From contig JAUXFI010000073.1 of the NCBI GenBank assembly GCA_030620125.1, positions 1 through 8,726 of the forward strand: a stretch of DNA of 8,726 nucleotides, written 5' to 3'. Below, piece by piece: positions 1-6,216 of this stretch. Below the pieces are notes generated by a model, which had not been told where the DNA came from, ran no database searches, and saw only the letters and a program-made list of their open reading frames with translations. Each line of letters opens with the position of its first letter. Positions within the stretch are counted from its first letter, which is position 1. The position numbers were made by a program, and so were the translations under genes. Source of the DNA: Anaerolineae bacterium (GTDB lineage Bacteria; Chloroflexota; Anaerolineae; B4-G1).

Positions 1-338
1 ACGCCTATCCCGCGCAACTATCAGGTGGACAACAACAGCGCGTGGCGATTGCGCGGGCGCTGGCGATGAACCCCAAGATCATGCTCTTTGACGAACCTAC
101 CTCGGCGCTCGACCCCGAGATGATCCGCGAGGTGATGGACGTGATGCTGGCATTGGCGAAAGAGGGTATGACAATGGTGGTCGTCTCCCACGAGATGGGC
201 TTCGCCAGGGCTGCCGCTGATTGCATGATCCTTCTCGATGAGGGCCGCATCGTCGAGGAGACCACGCCAGAGTTGCTATTCACCGCGCCCAAGCACGAAC
301 GGACCAGGCAGTTCCTGAGCCAGATCTTGCACAAATGA
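1..338 (+). CDS. Polar amino-acid ABC transporter, ATP-binding protein (3' part)
   Basis: C-terminal part of the ATPase that powers a polar amino-acid importer (GlnQ/HisP family); the 5' end lies outside the window and the reading frame enters at base 3. Visible in order: the ABC signature LSGGQQQR, the Walker B stretch IMLFDEP followed by the D-loop SALDPE, and the H-loop [10 protein letters not shown]. The ending FLSQILHK resembles the usual end of GlnQ-type ATPases, so the C-terminus looks complete. Walker A is upstream of the window. It acts on the cytoplasmic face with a permease. A possible partner, the amino-acid-binding lipoprotein at 5109-5936, is in the window but about 4.8 kb away and on the other strand, so pairing them is inference. 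The exact substrate cannot be read from this fragment. Confidence 0.93.
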   Translation, partial: AYPAQLSGGQQQRVAIARALAMNPKIMLFDEPTSALDPEMIREVMDVMLALAKEGMTMVVVSHEMGFARAAADCMILLDEGRIVEETTPELLFTAPKHERTRQFLSQILHK

Positions 339-354
339 GGGCCGGGGTGCAGAC

Positions 355-371
355 GCCAACTTGTTGGCTTT
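355..371 (+). terminator. Possible weak terminator hairpin after the ABC ATPase
   Basis: GCCAA-CTTG-TTGGC (355-368) makes a 5-bp stem with a four-base loop and is followed by only three T. A second stem, GGCTTT (366-371) with AAAGCC (378-383), overlaps its right arm, so the two structures exclude each other. It lies 17 bases after the stop of the transporter gene and before the start at 435. The T tract is short, so efficient termination is doubtful. Confidence 0.3.
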
Positions 372-434
372 GATGGAAAAGCCTGACCATACGACAGTTC
401 GACGTCAGAGAGGAGCACGGCGAACGGGGGCGAG

Positions 435-1607
435 ATGAAAGGGCAGATCGAACACCTGCTTGATCAAGGCATCGAGGCGGCGCGCGCGGGCGAGATTGAG
501 CGGGCGCGGGAGATATTCATCCGCGTCATCCAGTTGGATCAGCGCAACGAGACGGCCTGGCTGTGGCTTGGCGACGTCATTGAGGCCCCAGGCGATAGAG
601 TCGTGTGCCTGGAGAACGTCCTGATCATCAACCCCAACAACGAGTATGCCCTCGAGACTCTCCGGCACCTGCGCCAGCGCGTGGACGATGAAACAATCCA
701 GGCCTCCCTGCTCCCCCGGTTGACCAAATCCCCGCAGTGGTCCGACCGGGAGTGGGGTGTTCCAGGCGCAGAGAGTTTTCCACCGCCGACCGAGCGGGTG
801 TGTCCCCGCTGTGACTTCCGCAATCCCGGCTGGGCCTACGTCTGCGACCGCTGCGGCGCTGACCTGCAGCCCGTGGACCTGTACAAAGCCGTCGGGCCAG
901 CCTCCAAGCCGCGCCAGCCCAATGCCATCAGCCTGCTGGAGGCGTGCGGTGCGTTGTTCGTCTTCGATCGGCTCTGGGCCTTTTTGCCAGAGATCGAATT
1001 GGCCTCCCGGGGACGCAGCCTGGCGGCCCTGGCAATGGCCGCGCTCTTCACGTCGGCCTGGCATACGGTCACGTCTATAGTGCTGCAACTGTTGGTCAGC
1101 AAATGTGACCCCAGGAGTCAGATCATCGGCAGCGCGATTTTCTGCGCTGCCAAAACCGTGCTGCTGACCCTGCTGCTGACGTTGGCCTGTCTGCCCCTCG
1201 TGCTGCTGACCTGGATAGGAGCACGCATGGTGGGCGGCCACCATGGCTTTAAGATACACGCCCACCTGACGACGGTGGCCTTTTCGGCCTGGGTTGTGCT
1301 GGGGGCATTGCTGGCTCCGCTTATCACTTATGTGCCCTATCTATGCGGCGATACCGGTCGTTTTGCTCTGCTTTCCGAGGAGATGCCGGTCTTCGTCGGC
1401 ACGGTGGTGGGCGTGATAGGAACCCTCTGGCTGACCCAGGCCCTCCGTACGGCGCACCGCCTGTCGGCCGCACGCGCAGTCCTGGTGACGCTACTGGCAG
1501 TGGTGCTGGGTGCTGCCCTATTCCTTGGCCTAAACCTGCTCACGGGTGGGCTGTTCGCTGAACTCGTGGGTGTGCTGGCGTTCCTTTTCCTGCCCTTGCT
1601 TGGCTGA
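435..1607 (+). CDS. TPR / zinc-ribbon / Yip1-like multi-pass membrane protein
   Basis: A 390-residue protein of unknown function with three parts. Residues 1-95 form helical TPR-like repeats (GIEAARAGEIERAREIF; AWLWLGDVIE; CLENVLIINPNNEYA). Residues 123-140 form a zinc ribbon, with cysteines 123, 126, 137 and 140 in two CxxC pairs. Residues from about 195 to 390 hold five or six hydrophobic segments (near 195-220, 233-262, 280-303, 318-340, 345-370, 372-389), which resembles Yip1-domain membrane proteins. The TPR wording is of a kind commonly seen in Chloroflexota. The ATG at 435 is the first start of the frame; a G-run and GCGAG lie just before it, and a better GAGGAG sits about 18 bases upstream, so the ribosome site is not decisive. 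It probably stands alone: the upstream gene ends 96 bases earlier and the next gene converges. A scaffold or sensor role at the membrane would be a guess. Confidence 0.85.
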   Translation: MKGQIEHLLDQGIEAARAGEIERAREIFIRVIQLDQRNETAWLWLGDVIEAPGDRVVCLENVLIINPNNEYALETLRHLRQRVDDETIQASLLPRLTKSPQWSDREWGVPGAESFPPPTERVCPRCDFRNPGWAYVCDRCGADLQPVDLYKAVGPASKPRQPNAISLLEACGALFVFDRLWAFLPEIELASRGRSLAALAMAALFTSAWHTVTSIVLQLLVSKCDPRSQIIGSAIFCAAKTVLLTLLLTLACLPLVLLTWIGARMVGGHHGFKIHAHLTTVAFSAWVVLGALLAPLITYVPYLCGDTGRFALLSEEMPVFVGTVVGVIGTLWLTQALRTAHRLSAARAVLVTLLAVVLGAALFLGLNLLTGGLFAELVGVLAFLFLPLLG

Positions 1608-1612
1608 GGGGT

Positions 1613-1646
1613 GTGAACAGGCCGCCGGCTGGTTCAGCCGGTTCAC
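1613..1646. terminator. Hairpin between converging genes, possible bidirectional terminator
   Basis: CCGGCTG (1625-1631), loop GTT, CAGCCGG (1635-1641) forms a perfect 7-bp stem. Outer bases GTGAA (1613-1617) can pair with TTCAC (1642-1646) across a seven-base bulge. It lies right after the stop of the + strand gene (1607) and overlaps the stop of the - strand gene (1643-1645). On the + strand a short AATTTT follows about ten bases later; on the - strand there is no T tract. Its place between converging genes supports a role in ending transcription, but the weak T tracts keep confidence low. Confidence 0.42.
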
Positions 1647-2959
1647 GAGAATTTTGCCGCCAACACATCCGCCAGGTCTGGCCGTCCGATCTCTTGCAAC
1701 TCGTAGCGCACCCGCTGGCTGGGCTTGCTGACCTTTACCACCCGGCGCAGGTCAATGGGAGTGGCGATGATGACCAGATCACAAGGCGTGTTGTCAATGG
1801 TCTGCTCCAGTTCCTTCATCTGCTCCTCGCCGTAACCCATGGCTGGTAACACGTTACCAGTAGCGGGGTATTTCTCGTAGGTTCTCAGGATGGAACCCAC
1901 AGCATAGGGGCGCGGGTCTACAATTTCGGATGCGCCGAAGCGACGGGCCGCCACTACCCCGGCTCCATAAGCCATCTCGCCGTGCGTCAGAGTAGGCCCG
2001 TCTTCTACGACCAACACCCTCTTGCCCCTAATAGCGCCAGGGTCCTCGACAAAGATGGGCGACGCCGCTTCGATGACGGTCGCCTCGGGGTTCGCCGCGA
2101 AGACGCTCTCACGCACGGTGGTCACGTCGTCAAAGTCGGCGGTGTCAATCTTGTTGATCACCACCACGTCTGCGGCACGCACATTGGTATCCCCTGGGTG
2201 GTAGCGCAACTCGTGCCCCGGCCGGAGCGGGTCCAGAACCACGATGTACAGGTCTGGCTTGTAGAACGAAAAATCGTTGTTGCCGCCGTCCCAAACGATG
2301 ACGTCGGCCTCCTTCTCTGCCTCACGCAAGATCTGCTCCTAGTCCACAGCGGCGTAGACGATCACCCCCCGGTCAATGTGCGGCTCGTACTCCTCCCGTT
2401 CCTCGATGGTGCAGTCGTACCGGTCCAGGTCCTCGCAGGTGGCAAAGCGCTGGCAGATCTGCTCGACCAGGTTGCCGTAGGGCATCGGGTGCCGGACGAC
2501 GACCACTCGCTTGCCCATACTCCGCAGCAGGTCACACACGCGGCGGGTAGTCTGGCTCTTGCCGCTGCCCGTGCGCCCCGCGCAGACTGCCACGACCGGC
2601 TTGCTGGACTCGATCATCGTCGTCCCTGTGCCCATCAGGCGAAAGTCGGCTCCCGCGGCCAATACCTGCGACGCCTTGTGCATCACGTACTCGTGGGGCA
2701 CATCGGAGTAAGCAAAGATCACCTGATCTATATCCAGGTCGCGGATGAGGTTCACCAATTCGCTTTCCGGGTAGATAGGGACGCCATCGGGATAGCCAGC
2801 GCCAGCCAACTCGGCCGGGTAGACCCGCCCCTCAATGTTGGGGATCTGGGTAGCGGTGAAGGCTACGACTTTATAGTCCGGGTTGTCGCGGAAGTAAACG
2901 TTAAAGTTGTGGAAATCGCGCCCGGCGGCGCCCATGATCAGAACTCGGTTTTTTGTCAC
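1643..2959 (-). pseudogene. Cyclic 2,3-diphosphoglycerate synthetase-like P-loop protein, split by an in-frame amber codon
   Basis: Read through the TAG, the frame is 438 codons, close to the usual length of this family. Its archaeal founder makes the cyclic anhydride of 2,3-diphosphoglycerate from ATP; the function of bacterial members is unsettled. Start is GTG at 2959 with AAGGAG (2973-2968) eight bases upstream. Residues 1-115 begin RVLIMGAAGRDFHNFN, a nucleotide-binding-like fold; the P-loop AGRTGSGKS is at residues 127-135. Codon 207 is TAG (2341-2339) after VYAAVD, where I recall family members having tyrosine (VDYE). The same frame continues EQILREAEKEAD, then VWDGGNNDF, a NKID motif and a normal ending at TGA (1643). 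No other damage is visible in either half. A recent nonsense change, two separately translated halves, or a sequencing error are all possible. It lies 63 bases downstream of rocD on the same strand and is probably in its operon. Confidence 0.85.
2327..2341 (-). other. Amber codon that also forms a Shine-Dalgarno before a TTG
   Basis: On the - strand the sequence reads GAC TAG GAG CAG ATC TTG. The TAG (2341-2339) ends the first half of the cyclic-DPG-synthetase-like frame. The same bases create AGGAG (2340-2336), six bases ahead of an in-frame TTG (2329-2327) that could start the second half (228 residues). The arrangement allows termination followed by re-initiation. The bases are seen directly; use of the TTG is inference. 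Confidence 0.4.
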
Positions 2960-3022
2960 AGGAAAGTCTCCTTATCTATTCTGGGCAAACATCGCCCCAT
3001 TGTTTGCTGGGGGATGACCCTC

Positions 3023-4225
3023 TCAGGGCATCAGCAGCACTCTCTCGATGCGCTCCAATGCCCAGTCAATGTCCTCACGAGTGATCACCAGGGGCGGGGC
3101 AAAACGGATGACGTTTTCGTGGGCTTCCTTGCAGAGCAACCCCTCGCCTTTCAACGCCCCGGCGAAGCGACGCGCTCCCCCCGCTTCCGGTTCGAGTTCG
3201 ACGCCGATGAGCAACCCCCGACCACGCACGTCGGCGATGTGGTCACTCTCGACGCGCTTCAAGCGACCCAGCAGGTACTCGCCTTGCTGCTCAGCGTTCT
3301 CAATGAGGCCCTCATCTACCAGCACCCTTACCGCCTCGCGCGCGACGGCCGCGGCCAGCGGGTTGCCGCCAAAAGTAGAGCCGTGATCCCCGGGGTTGAA
3401 CACCTCTAGCACTTGCCGGTCGGCCAGCACCGCCGAGACGGGGTAGAAGCCGCCGGACAGGGCCTTACCGATGATCACCATGTCAGGGCGAACCCCCTCC
3501 CAGTCGCAGGCGAAGAGCCGGCCAGTGCGGCCCAGGCCGGTCTGGATCTCGTCGGTGATGAAGAGGACATTGTGGCGGGTGCAGATCTCCCGCGCCTGTT
3601 TCAGGTATCCCGCCGGCGGGATGATGACGCCACCCTCCCCCTGGATCGGCTCCACCAGGAAGGCGACGGTATTGGGGGTGATGGCTGCTTCCAGCGCGTC
3701 GGCATCGCCGTAGGGGACGGAGACAAAACCGGGCGTGAAGGGGCCAAAGCCATCCTGGTATTGAGCCTCGGTGGAGAAACCCACGATGGTGATGGTGCGC
3801 CCGTGAAAGTTCCCCTCGCAGGCGATGATCTCCGCCTGGCCGTCTGGCACTCCCTTGACCTTGTACCCCCACTTGCGGGCAGCCTTGAGACCCGTCTCCA
3901 CTGCCTCAGCGCCACTGTTCATCGGCAGCACCATCTCGTAGCCGGTCAGTTCGCACAATTCCTTCGCCAGCAGGGGAAGCTGGCTATTGCGGAAGGCGCG
4001 AGAGGTAAGTGGCAGTTTGGCCGCCTGTTCGACCATCGCCTTGAGGATGCGCGGGTGGGCATGCCCCTGATTGAGGGCCGAATAGGCACTGAGAAAGTCC
4101 AGGTAGCGGTTGCCCTCCACGTCCCAGACCCAGATGCCCTGGCCCCTTTCCAGGACCACGTCCAACGGCTTGTAGTTGTGCGCGTTGTATCGGTCCTCCA
4201 GTGCTATGTACTCTTGCGTGTTCAT
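3023..4225 (-). CDS. rocD: Ornithine aminotransferase (ornithine--oxo-acid transaminase)
   Basis: PLP enzyme that moves the delta-amino group of ornithine to 2-oxoglutarate, giving glutamate semialdehyde, a step in arginine and ornithine breakdown or proline formation. The 400-residue length is normal. The stretch [18 protein letters not shown] (residues 41-58) is the ornithine-aminotransferase version of the class III N-terminal motif. NSGAEAVE (103-110) is the phosphate-binding region; D225 in [13 protein letters not shown] should contact the pyridine nitrogen, and K254 in IIGKALSGG is the PLP lysine. The ATG at 4225 is chosen because AAGGAG (4236-4231) lies five bases upstream; the frame is open for eleven more codons but without a better signal. 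Acetylornithine aminotransferase is the main alternative, less likely from the N-terminal wording. It is divergent from an Lrp/AsnC gene and is followed after 63 bases by the cyclic-DPG-synthetase-like gene. A consensus promoter lies at 4461-4489. Confidence 0.93.
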   Translation of the reverse strand: MNTQEYIALEDRYNAHNYKPLDVVLERGQGIWVWDVEGNRYLDFLSAYSALNQGHAHPRILKAMVEQAAKLPLTSRAFRNSQLPLLAKELCELTGYEMVLPMNSGAEAVETGLKAARKWGYKVKGVPDGQAEIIACEGNFHGRTITIVGFSTEAQYQDGFGPFTPGFVSVPYGDADALEAAITPNTVAFLVEPIQGEGGVIIPPAGYLKQAREICTRHNVLFITDEIQTGLGRTGRLFACDWEGVRPDMVIIGKALSGGFYPVSAVLADRQVLEVFNPGDHGSTFGGNPLAAAVAREAVRVLVDEGLIENAEQQGEYLLGRLKRVESDHIADVRGRGLLIGVELEPEAGGARRFAGALKGEGLLCKEAHENVIRFAPPLVITREDIDWALERIERVLLMP

Positions 4226-4271
4226 ACATACTCCTTCTTGTGGTTTGCCACAGGACACGTTTCAGGACAGC

Positions 4272-4322
4272 GTAGGTCAGTTTTGCTAACCGCCGTAGGG
4301 TCGGATAGCAAATCCGACCTAC
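4272..4322. repeat. Inverted repeat pair with two mutually exclusive hairpins in the rocD leader
   Basis: Arm 4272-4292 (starting GTAGGTCAG) and arm 4302-4322 (ending ATCCGACCTAC) match as inverted repeats at 18 of 21 positions. The right arm can instead pair with 4295-4306 (GTAGGGTCGGAT): 11 pairs with one bulged G and loop AGCAA. Hence one arm is shared by two stems. The element lies between the putative rocD promoter and its start codon, so it would be transcribed in the rocD leader. It could be an RNA switch, a protein site, or simply a dispersed REP-like palindrome, since such GTCGGAT...ATCCGAC palindromes recur in many genomes. Confidence 0.6.
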
Positions 4323-4420
4323 TGATCCATTGGGCTTTTCGGGGTCATTTCGAGGATTGTAGGGGTGTCCCAAACTCATTTGAAACCGCGCCCTTGTCGA
4401 AACTTGTGTGATGAGGGGAA

Positions 4421-4438
4421 ACAATGTACAATGATTGT
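4421..4438. promoter_or_regulatory. Palindrome ACAAT-N8-ATTGT, candidate Lrp operator
   Basis: ACAAT (4421-4425) and ATTGT (4434-4438) are perfect inverted arms around an eight-base centre in an AT-rich patch. It lies between the divergent rocD and Lrp genes and would fall about 16-33 bases downstream of the predicted rocD transcription start. Lrp/AsnC proteins bind loosely conserved AT-rich palindromes and often their own control region. The arms are only five bases long, so this is a suggestion. Confidence 0.3.
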
Positions 4439-4460
4439 CAGTCAAGAAGGGTTTAGTGCC

Positions 4461-4489
4461 ATTATATCACGGACGAATCGCTGTGTCAA
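4461..4489 (-). promoter_or_regulatory. Perfect-consensus sigma70-type promoter facing rocD
   Basis: On the - strand TTGACA (4489-4484), a 17-base spacer (4483-4467) and TATAAT (4466-4461) match the bacterial housekeeping consensus at all twelve positions with the ideal spacing. Transcription would start near 4454 and give rocD a leader of roughly 230 bases. No equally good promoter is seen on the + strand for the Lrp gene; a GATAAT at 4530-4535 has no matching -35 and lies too close to its ribosome site. Confidence 0.75.
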
Positions 4490-4554
4490 TACCAATACGG
4501 CGGCATCATAGCGAATTCACCGACAATCTGATAATCAACGGAGAGGAATGTCAC

Positions 4555-5034
4555 ATGCGTCCACTGGACGATCTCGATCTCGCTATCCTGGCCGAACTCG
4601 AAAACAATGCCAGGATCACAGTCTCCGAACTGGCGAGGTGCCTCGACAGTCCTACCTCCACCATCCGCGATCGCATCCGGAGATTGGAAGAAGATGGGGT
4701 GATTCTCGGATATACTGCCATCATCAATCCCGAAAAGCTCGGCCTGGGTATCAAGGCCATCGTCCACGTAACTCGCGATCATGGCGTCTCGTTGGAAACG
4801 ATCCTCTCTGAAGTGACCAAGCTGCCTGAGATGACCAAGTTGCAACTCTTGACCGGTGACACCGACGAACTCATCACGCTCTACGCCCGCAACGTGGATC
4901 ACCTCAAGGATATCATGTACAACAAATTCGGGTTGATTTCAGGAATGATCAGGATGAGCACCGCTATCGTGTTGGAGGAAAGAGATTTTCCCCTGACCAA
5001 AGGTGTTCATCCAGACAAGCGTAACGAGGAGTAG
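4555..5034 (+). CDS. Lrp/AsnC-family transcriptional regulator
   Basis: A 159-residue DNA-binding regulator of feast/famine type. Residues about 5-50 form the winged helix-turn-helix (LDLAILAELENNARITVSEL, then TSTIRDRIRRLEEDGVILGY); residues about 65-142 form the RAM ligand-sensing domain, with the turn GDTDELI at 101-107. The length is normal for the family. The ATG at 4555 is chosen over the longer open frame from 4435 because GAGAGGA (4541-4547) sits seven bases upstream and the protein then starts at the family's usual position. It ends at a single TAG. Divergent orientation from rocD, with a shared 329-base control region, makes rocD its likely target and amino acids its likely effectors; this is inference from context. 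Confidence 0.93.
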   Translation: MRPLDDLDLAILAELENNARITVSELARCLDSPTSTIRDRIRRLEEDGVILGYTAIINPEKLGLGIKAIVHVTRDHGVSLETILSEVTKLPEMTKLQLLTGDTDELITLYARNVDHLKDIMYNKFGLISGMIRMSTAIVLEERDFPLTKGVHPDKRNEE

Positions 5035-5108
5035 TCGAACGCTTACCCGCAGGAAATTCTCCGGAACTTGAGCGATGGTGACGATTCTCTGTAGGAGGGT
5101 TCTCCACT

Positions 5109-5936
5109 TTACGATCCTCCCTTCAGCCACCTGGCCACCAGCGCATCCATCGTCCCATCCGCCTCCATCTCCGCCAGAGCATCGTTGATCGCCCGCAGCA
5201 AGTGCTGGCTTTCCCGCTGCACGACCACCGCATAGAGCTCCTCGACGACCGGCTCCCCCACGATGACCAGTCCACTCCCTGCGCTGCTCATCCCCAGCGC
5301 GGAGACGTGATCCACCAACGCGCCGTCGGCCTCACCCGTCGCGACCGCCGCCAGGGCCTCCGCTGCCGTCTGGCAGTGCACGATGGTCAGATTGGGCAAT
5401 CTCCGCGCCCACTTGCGCGCCTCCAGGTCTCCCCGCGTGCCGAACTCTACCGCCAGCGTGTGCTTGCCCAGGTCGGCCATCTCCTCGATGTCGCCCCCCC
5501 TTTCTTCCCCCCCGCTCATGGGGAGGGCAGAGGGGGGGCGCACGACCAACACCTGCCCGGCGTCAAAGTAGGAGGCCGAATAGGCGAAATCGGCCATACG
5601 GGCGGGGTTGACGACGAGTGCGGAGATGACGACGTCTACGCGATCTACCGCCAGCGCGTCGTAGAGGCCGTCGTAGGGCAGGTTAGCGACGAATTCCACC
5701 TCGACTCCTAGCCGCCGGCCCAACTCCCGCGCCAGGTCCACGTCGAACCCGACCAGCGTTCCGTCGGCGGCGATGCTCTCAAAGGGCAGAAAGCTGGCGT
5801 CCATCCCCACGCGCAGGATGCCGGTCTCAAGCACGCGATCCCAGGTATCATCGGGACGGGCACAAGCAGACAAGACAATGAACAATGAACAATGAACAAT
5901 GAACAATAGGCAATGTCCAACTCGAGTTCTGGTCAT
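5109..5936 (-). CDS. Amino-acid-binding lipoprotein of an ABC importer (SBP family 3)
   Basis: Extracytoplasmic receptor for a polar amino acid, 275 residues. Residues 1-25 are a lipoprotein signal: a short basic start (MTRTR), a hydrophobic core CLLFIVHCSLFIVL and a lipobox LSAC with C25 as the lipidated cysteine. The mature part shows the family wording GILRVGMDASFLPFE (39-53), GFDVDLARELGRRLG (63-77), DFAYSASYFDAG (116-127) and LAVEFGTRGD (161-170). The ATG at 5936 has GGGAGGAG (5952-5945) eight bases upstream. Two oddities: the hydrophobic core is encoded by a 7-bp tandem repeat, and residues about 134-149 (PPSALPMSGGEERGGD) look like an insertion encoded by a GC-rich palindrome just before the second lobe. 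No permease or ATPase is adjacent; the ATPase end at 1-338 is a possible partner. Ligand unknown. Confidence 0.92.
   Translation of the reverse strand: MTRTRVGHCLLFIVHCSLFIVLSACARPDDTWDRVLETGILRVGMDASFLPFESIAADGTLVGFDVDLARELGRRLGVEVEFVANLPYDGLYDALAVDRVDVVISALVVNPARMADFAYSASYFDAGQVLVVRPPSALPMSGGEERGGDIEEMADLGKHTLAVEFGTRGDLEARKWARRLPNLTIVHCQTAAEALAAVATGEADGALVDHVSALGMSSAGSGLVIVGEPVVEELYAVVVQRESQHLLRAINDALAEMEADGTMDALVARWLKGGS
5492..5540. repeat. GC-rich palindromic element inside the binding-protein gene
   Basis: CGCCCCCCCT (5492-5501) and AGGGGGGGCG (5531-5540) are perfect 10-bp inverted arms around a centre with further C and G runs (seven C at 5507-5513, GGGG at 5520-5523). It encodes roughly residues 133-149 of the binding protein, a low-complexity stretch I do not expect in this family. 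The order C-run, pyrimidine spacer, C-run, short loop, G-run-A-GG matches the left edge of the array at 8517, so the two probably belong to one repeat family. Confidence 0.65.
5876..5907. repeat. Heptanucleotide tandem repeat (CAATGAA) in the signal-peptide coding region
   Basis: Four perfect copies of CAATGAA (5876-5903) plus a partial CAAT (5904-5907), followed by two degenerate units (CAATAGG, CAATGTC) up to 5917. On the coding (-) strand the unit reads TTGTTCA and encodes part of the hydrophobic core of the lipoprotein signal. As seven is not a multiple of three, gain or loss of one unit shifts the frame. Heptamer arrays are known as slippage-prone loci and as repeated sequences in cyanobacteria; activity here is not shown. 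Confidence 0.85.
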
Positions 5937-5956
5937 CTCGATTGCTCCTCCCAACA

Positions 5957-5985
5957 ATTGTACCCGCTAGTCACGGGAGTGGCAA
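5957..5985 (-). promoter_or_regulatory. Sigma70-like promoter for the binding-protein gene
   Basis: On the - strand TTGCCA (5985-5980), a 17-base spacer and TACAAT (5962-5957) match the consensus at 5 of 6 bases in each box. Predicted start near 5950 would leave only about 14 bases before the ATG, with the Shine-Dalgarno almost at the 5' end, so either the leader is very short or a further promoter is used. Confidence 0.5.
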
Positions 5986-6098
5986 CTGCGCACTTTGGCA
6001 CCAGGTATTTCCCGACGGGAGCCACAGCACGCACTCACCGCACGGCTAATAGTCGCTTATCCGTTAATGTCCTGCAATCCGTGTTCTCAGCAGTGGAC

Positions 6099-6127
6099 TT
6101 GACAATCTACGCCACTGCCGCCATACT
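6099..6127 (+). promoter_or_regulatory. Sigma70-like promoter for the glycosidase gene
   Basis: TTGACA (6099-6104), a 17-base spacer and CATACT (6122-6127). The -35 is perfect and the -10 matches 4 of 6. Predicted start near 6134 gives a leader of about 80 bases before the ATG at 6217. It is divergent from the promoter at 5957-5985, so the 280-base gap 5937-6216 holds control signals for both genes; I see nothing else in it. Confidence 0.5.
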
Positions 6128-6216
6128 TGAGCCTGGCACACAGTCGTTCACCCCGGCGCGCTCGCAGGAGGAATGGGCCGAGGGGCACACCACGCCCAGC
6201 CACAGGAACATCAGTT

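Noticed and set aside
405..1265. 286-codon - strand open frame
   Set aside because: It is antisense to the TPR/zinc-ribbon gene, with biased His/Gln-rich composition and no domain.
2339..2341. TAG read as pyrrolysine or a reassigned sense codon
   Set aside because: TAG ends the Lrp gene (5032-5034) and the TauE-like gene (8392-8394) at normal family lengths, so genome-wide reassignment is unlikely, and nothing in the window suggests local recoding.
1982..3409. 475-codon + strand open frame
   Set aside because: It is antisense to the well-supported cyclic-DPG-synthetase-like gene and rocD and shows no recognisable domain.
5035..5108. Terminator between the converging Lrp and binding-protein genes
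   Set aside because: Only 5-bp GGAGG/CCTCC arms with a long loop and no T tract are present.
6127..6216. Longer start for the glycosidase
   Set aside because: The added 30 residues are Arg/Pro-rich, precede the signal segment and have no ribosome site; they also overlap the predicted promoter.
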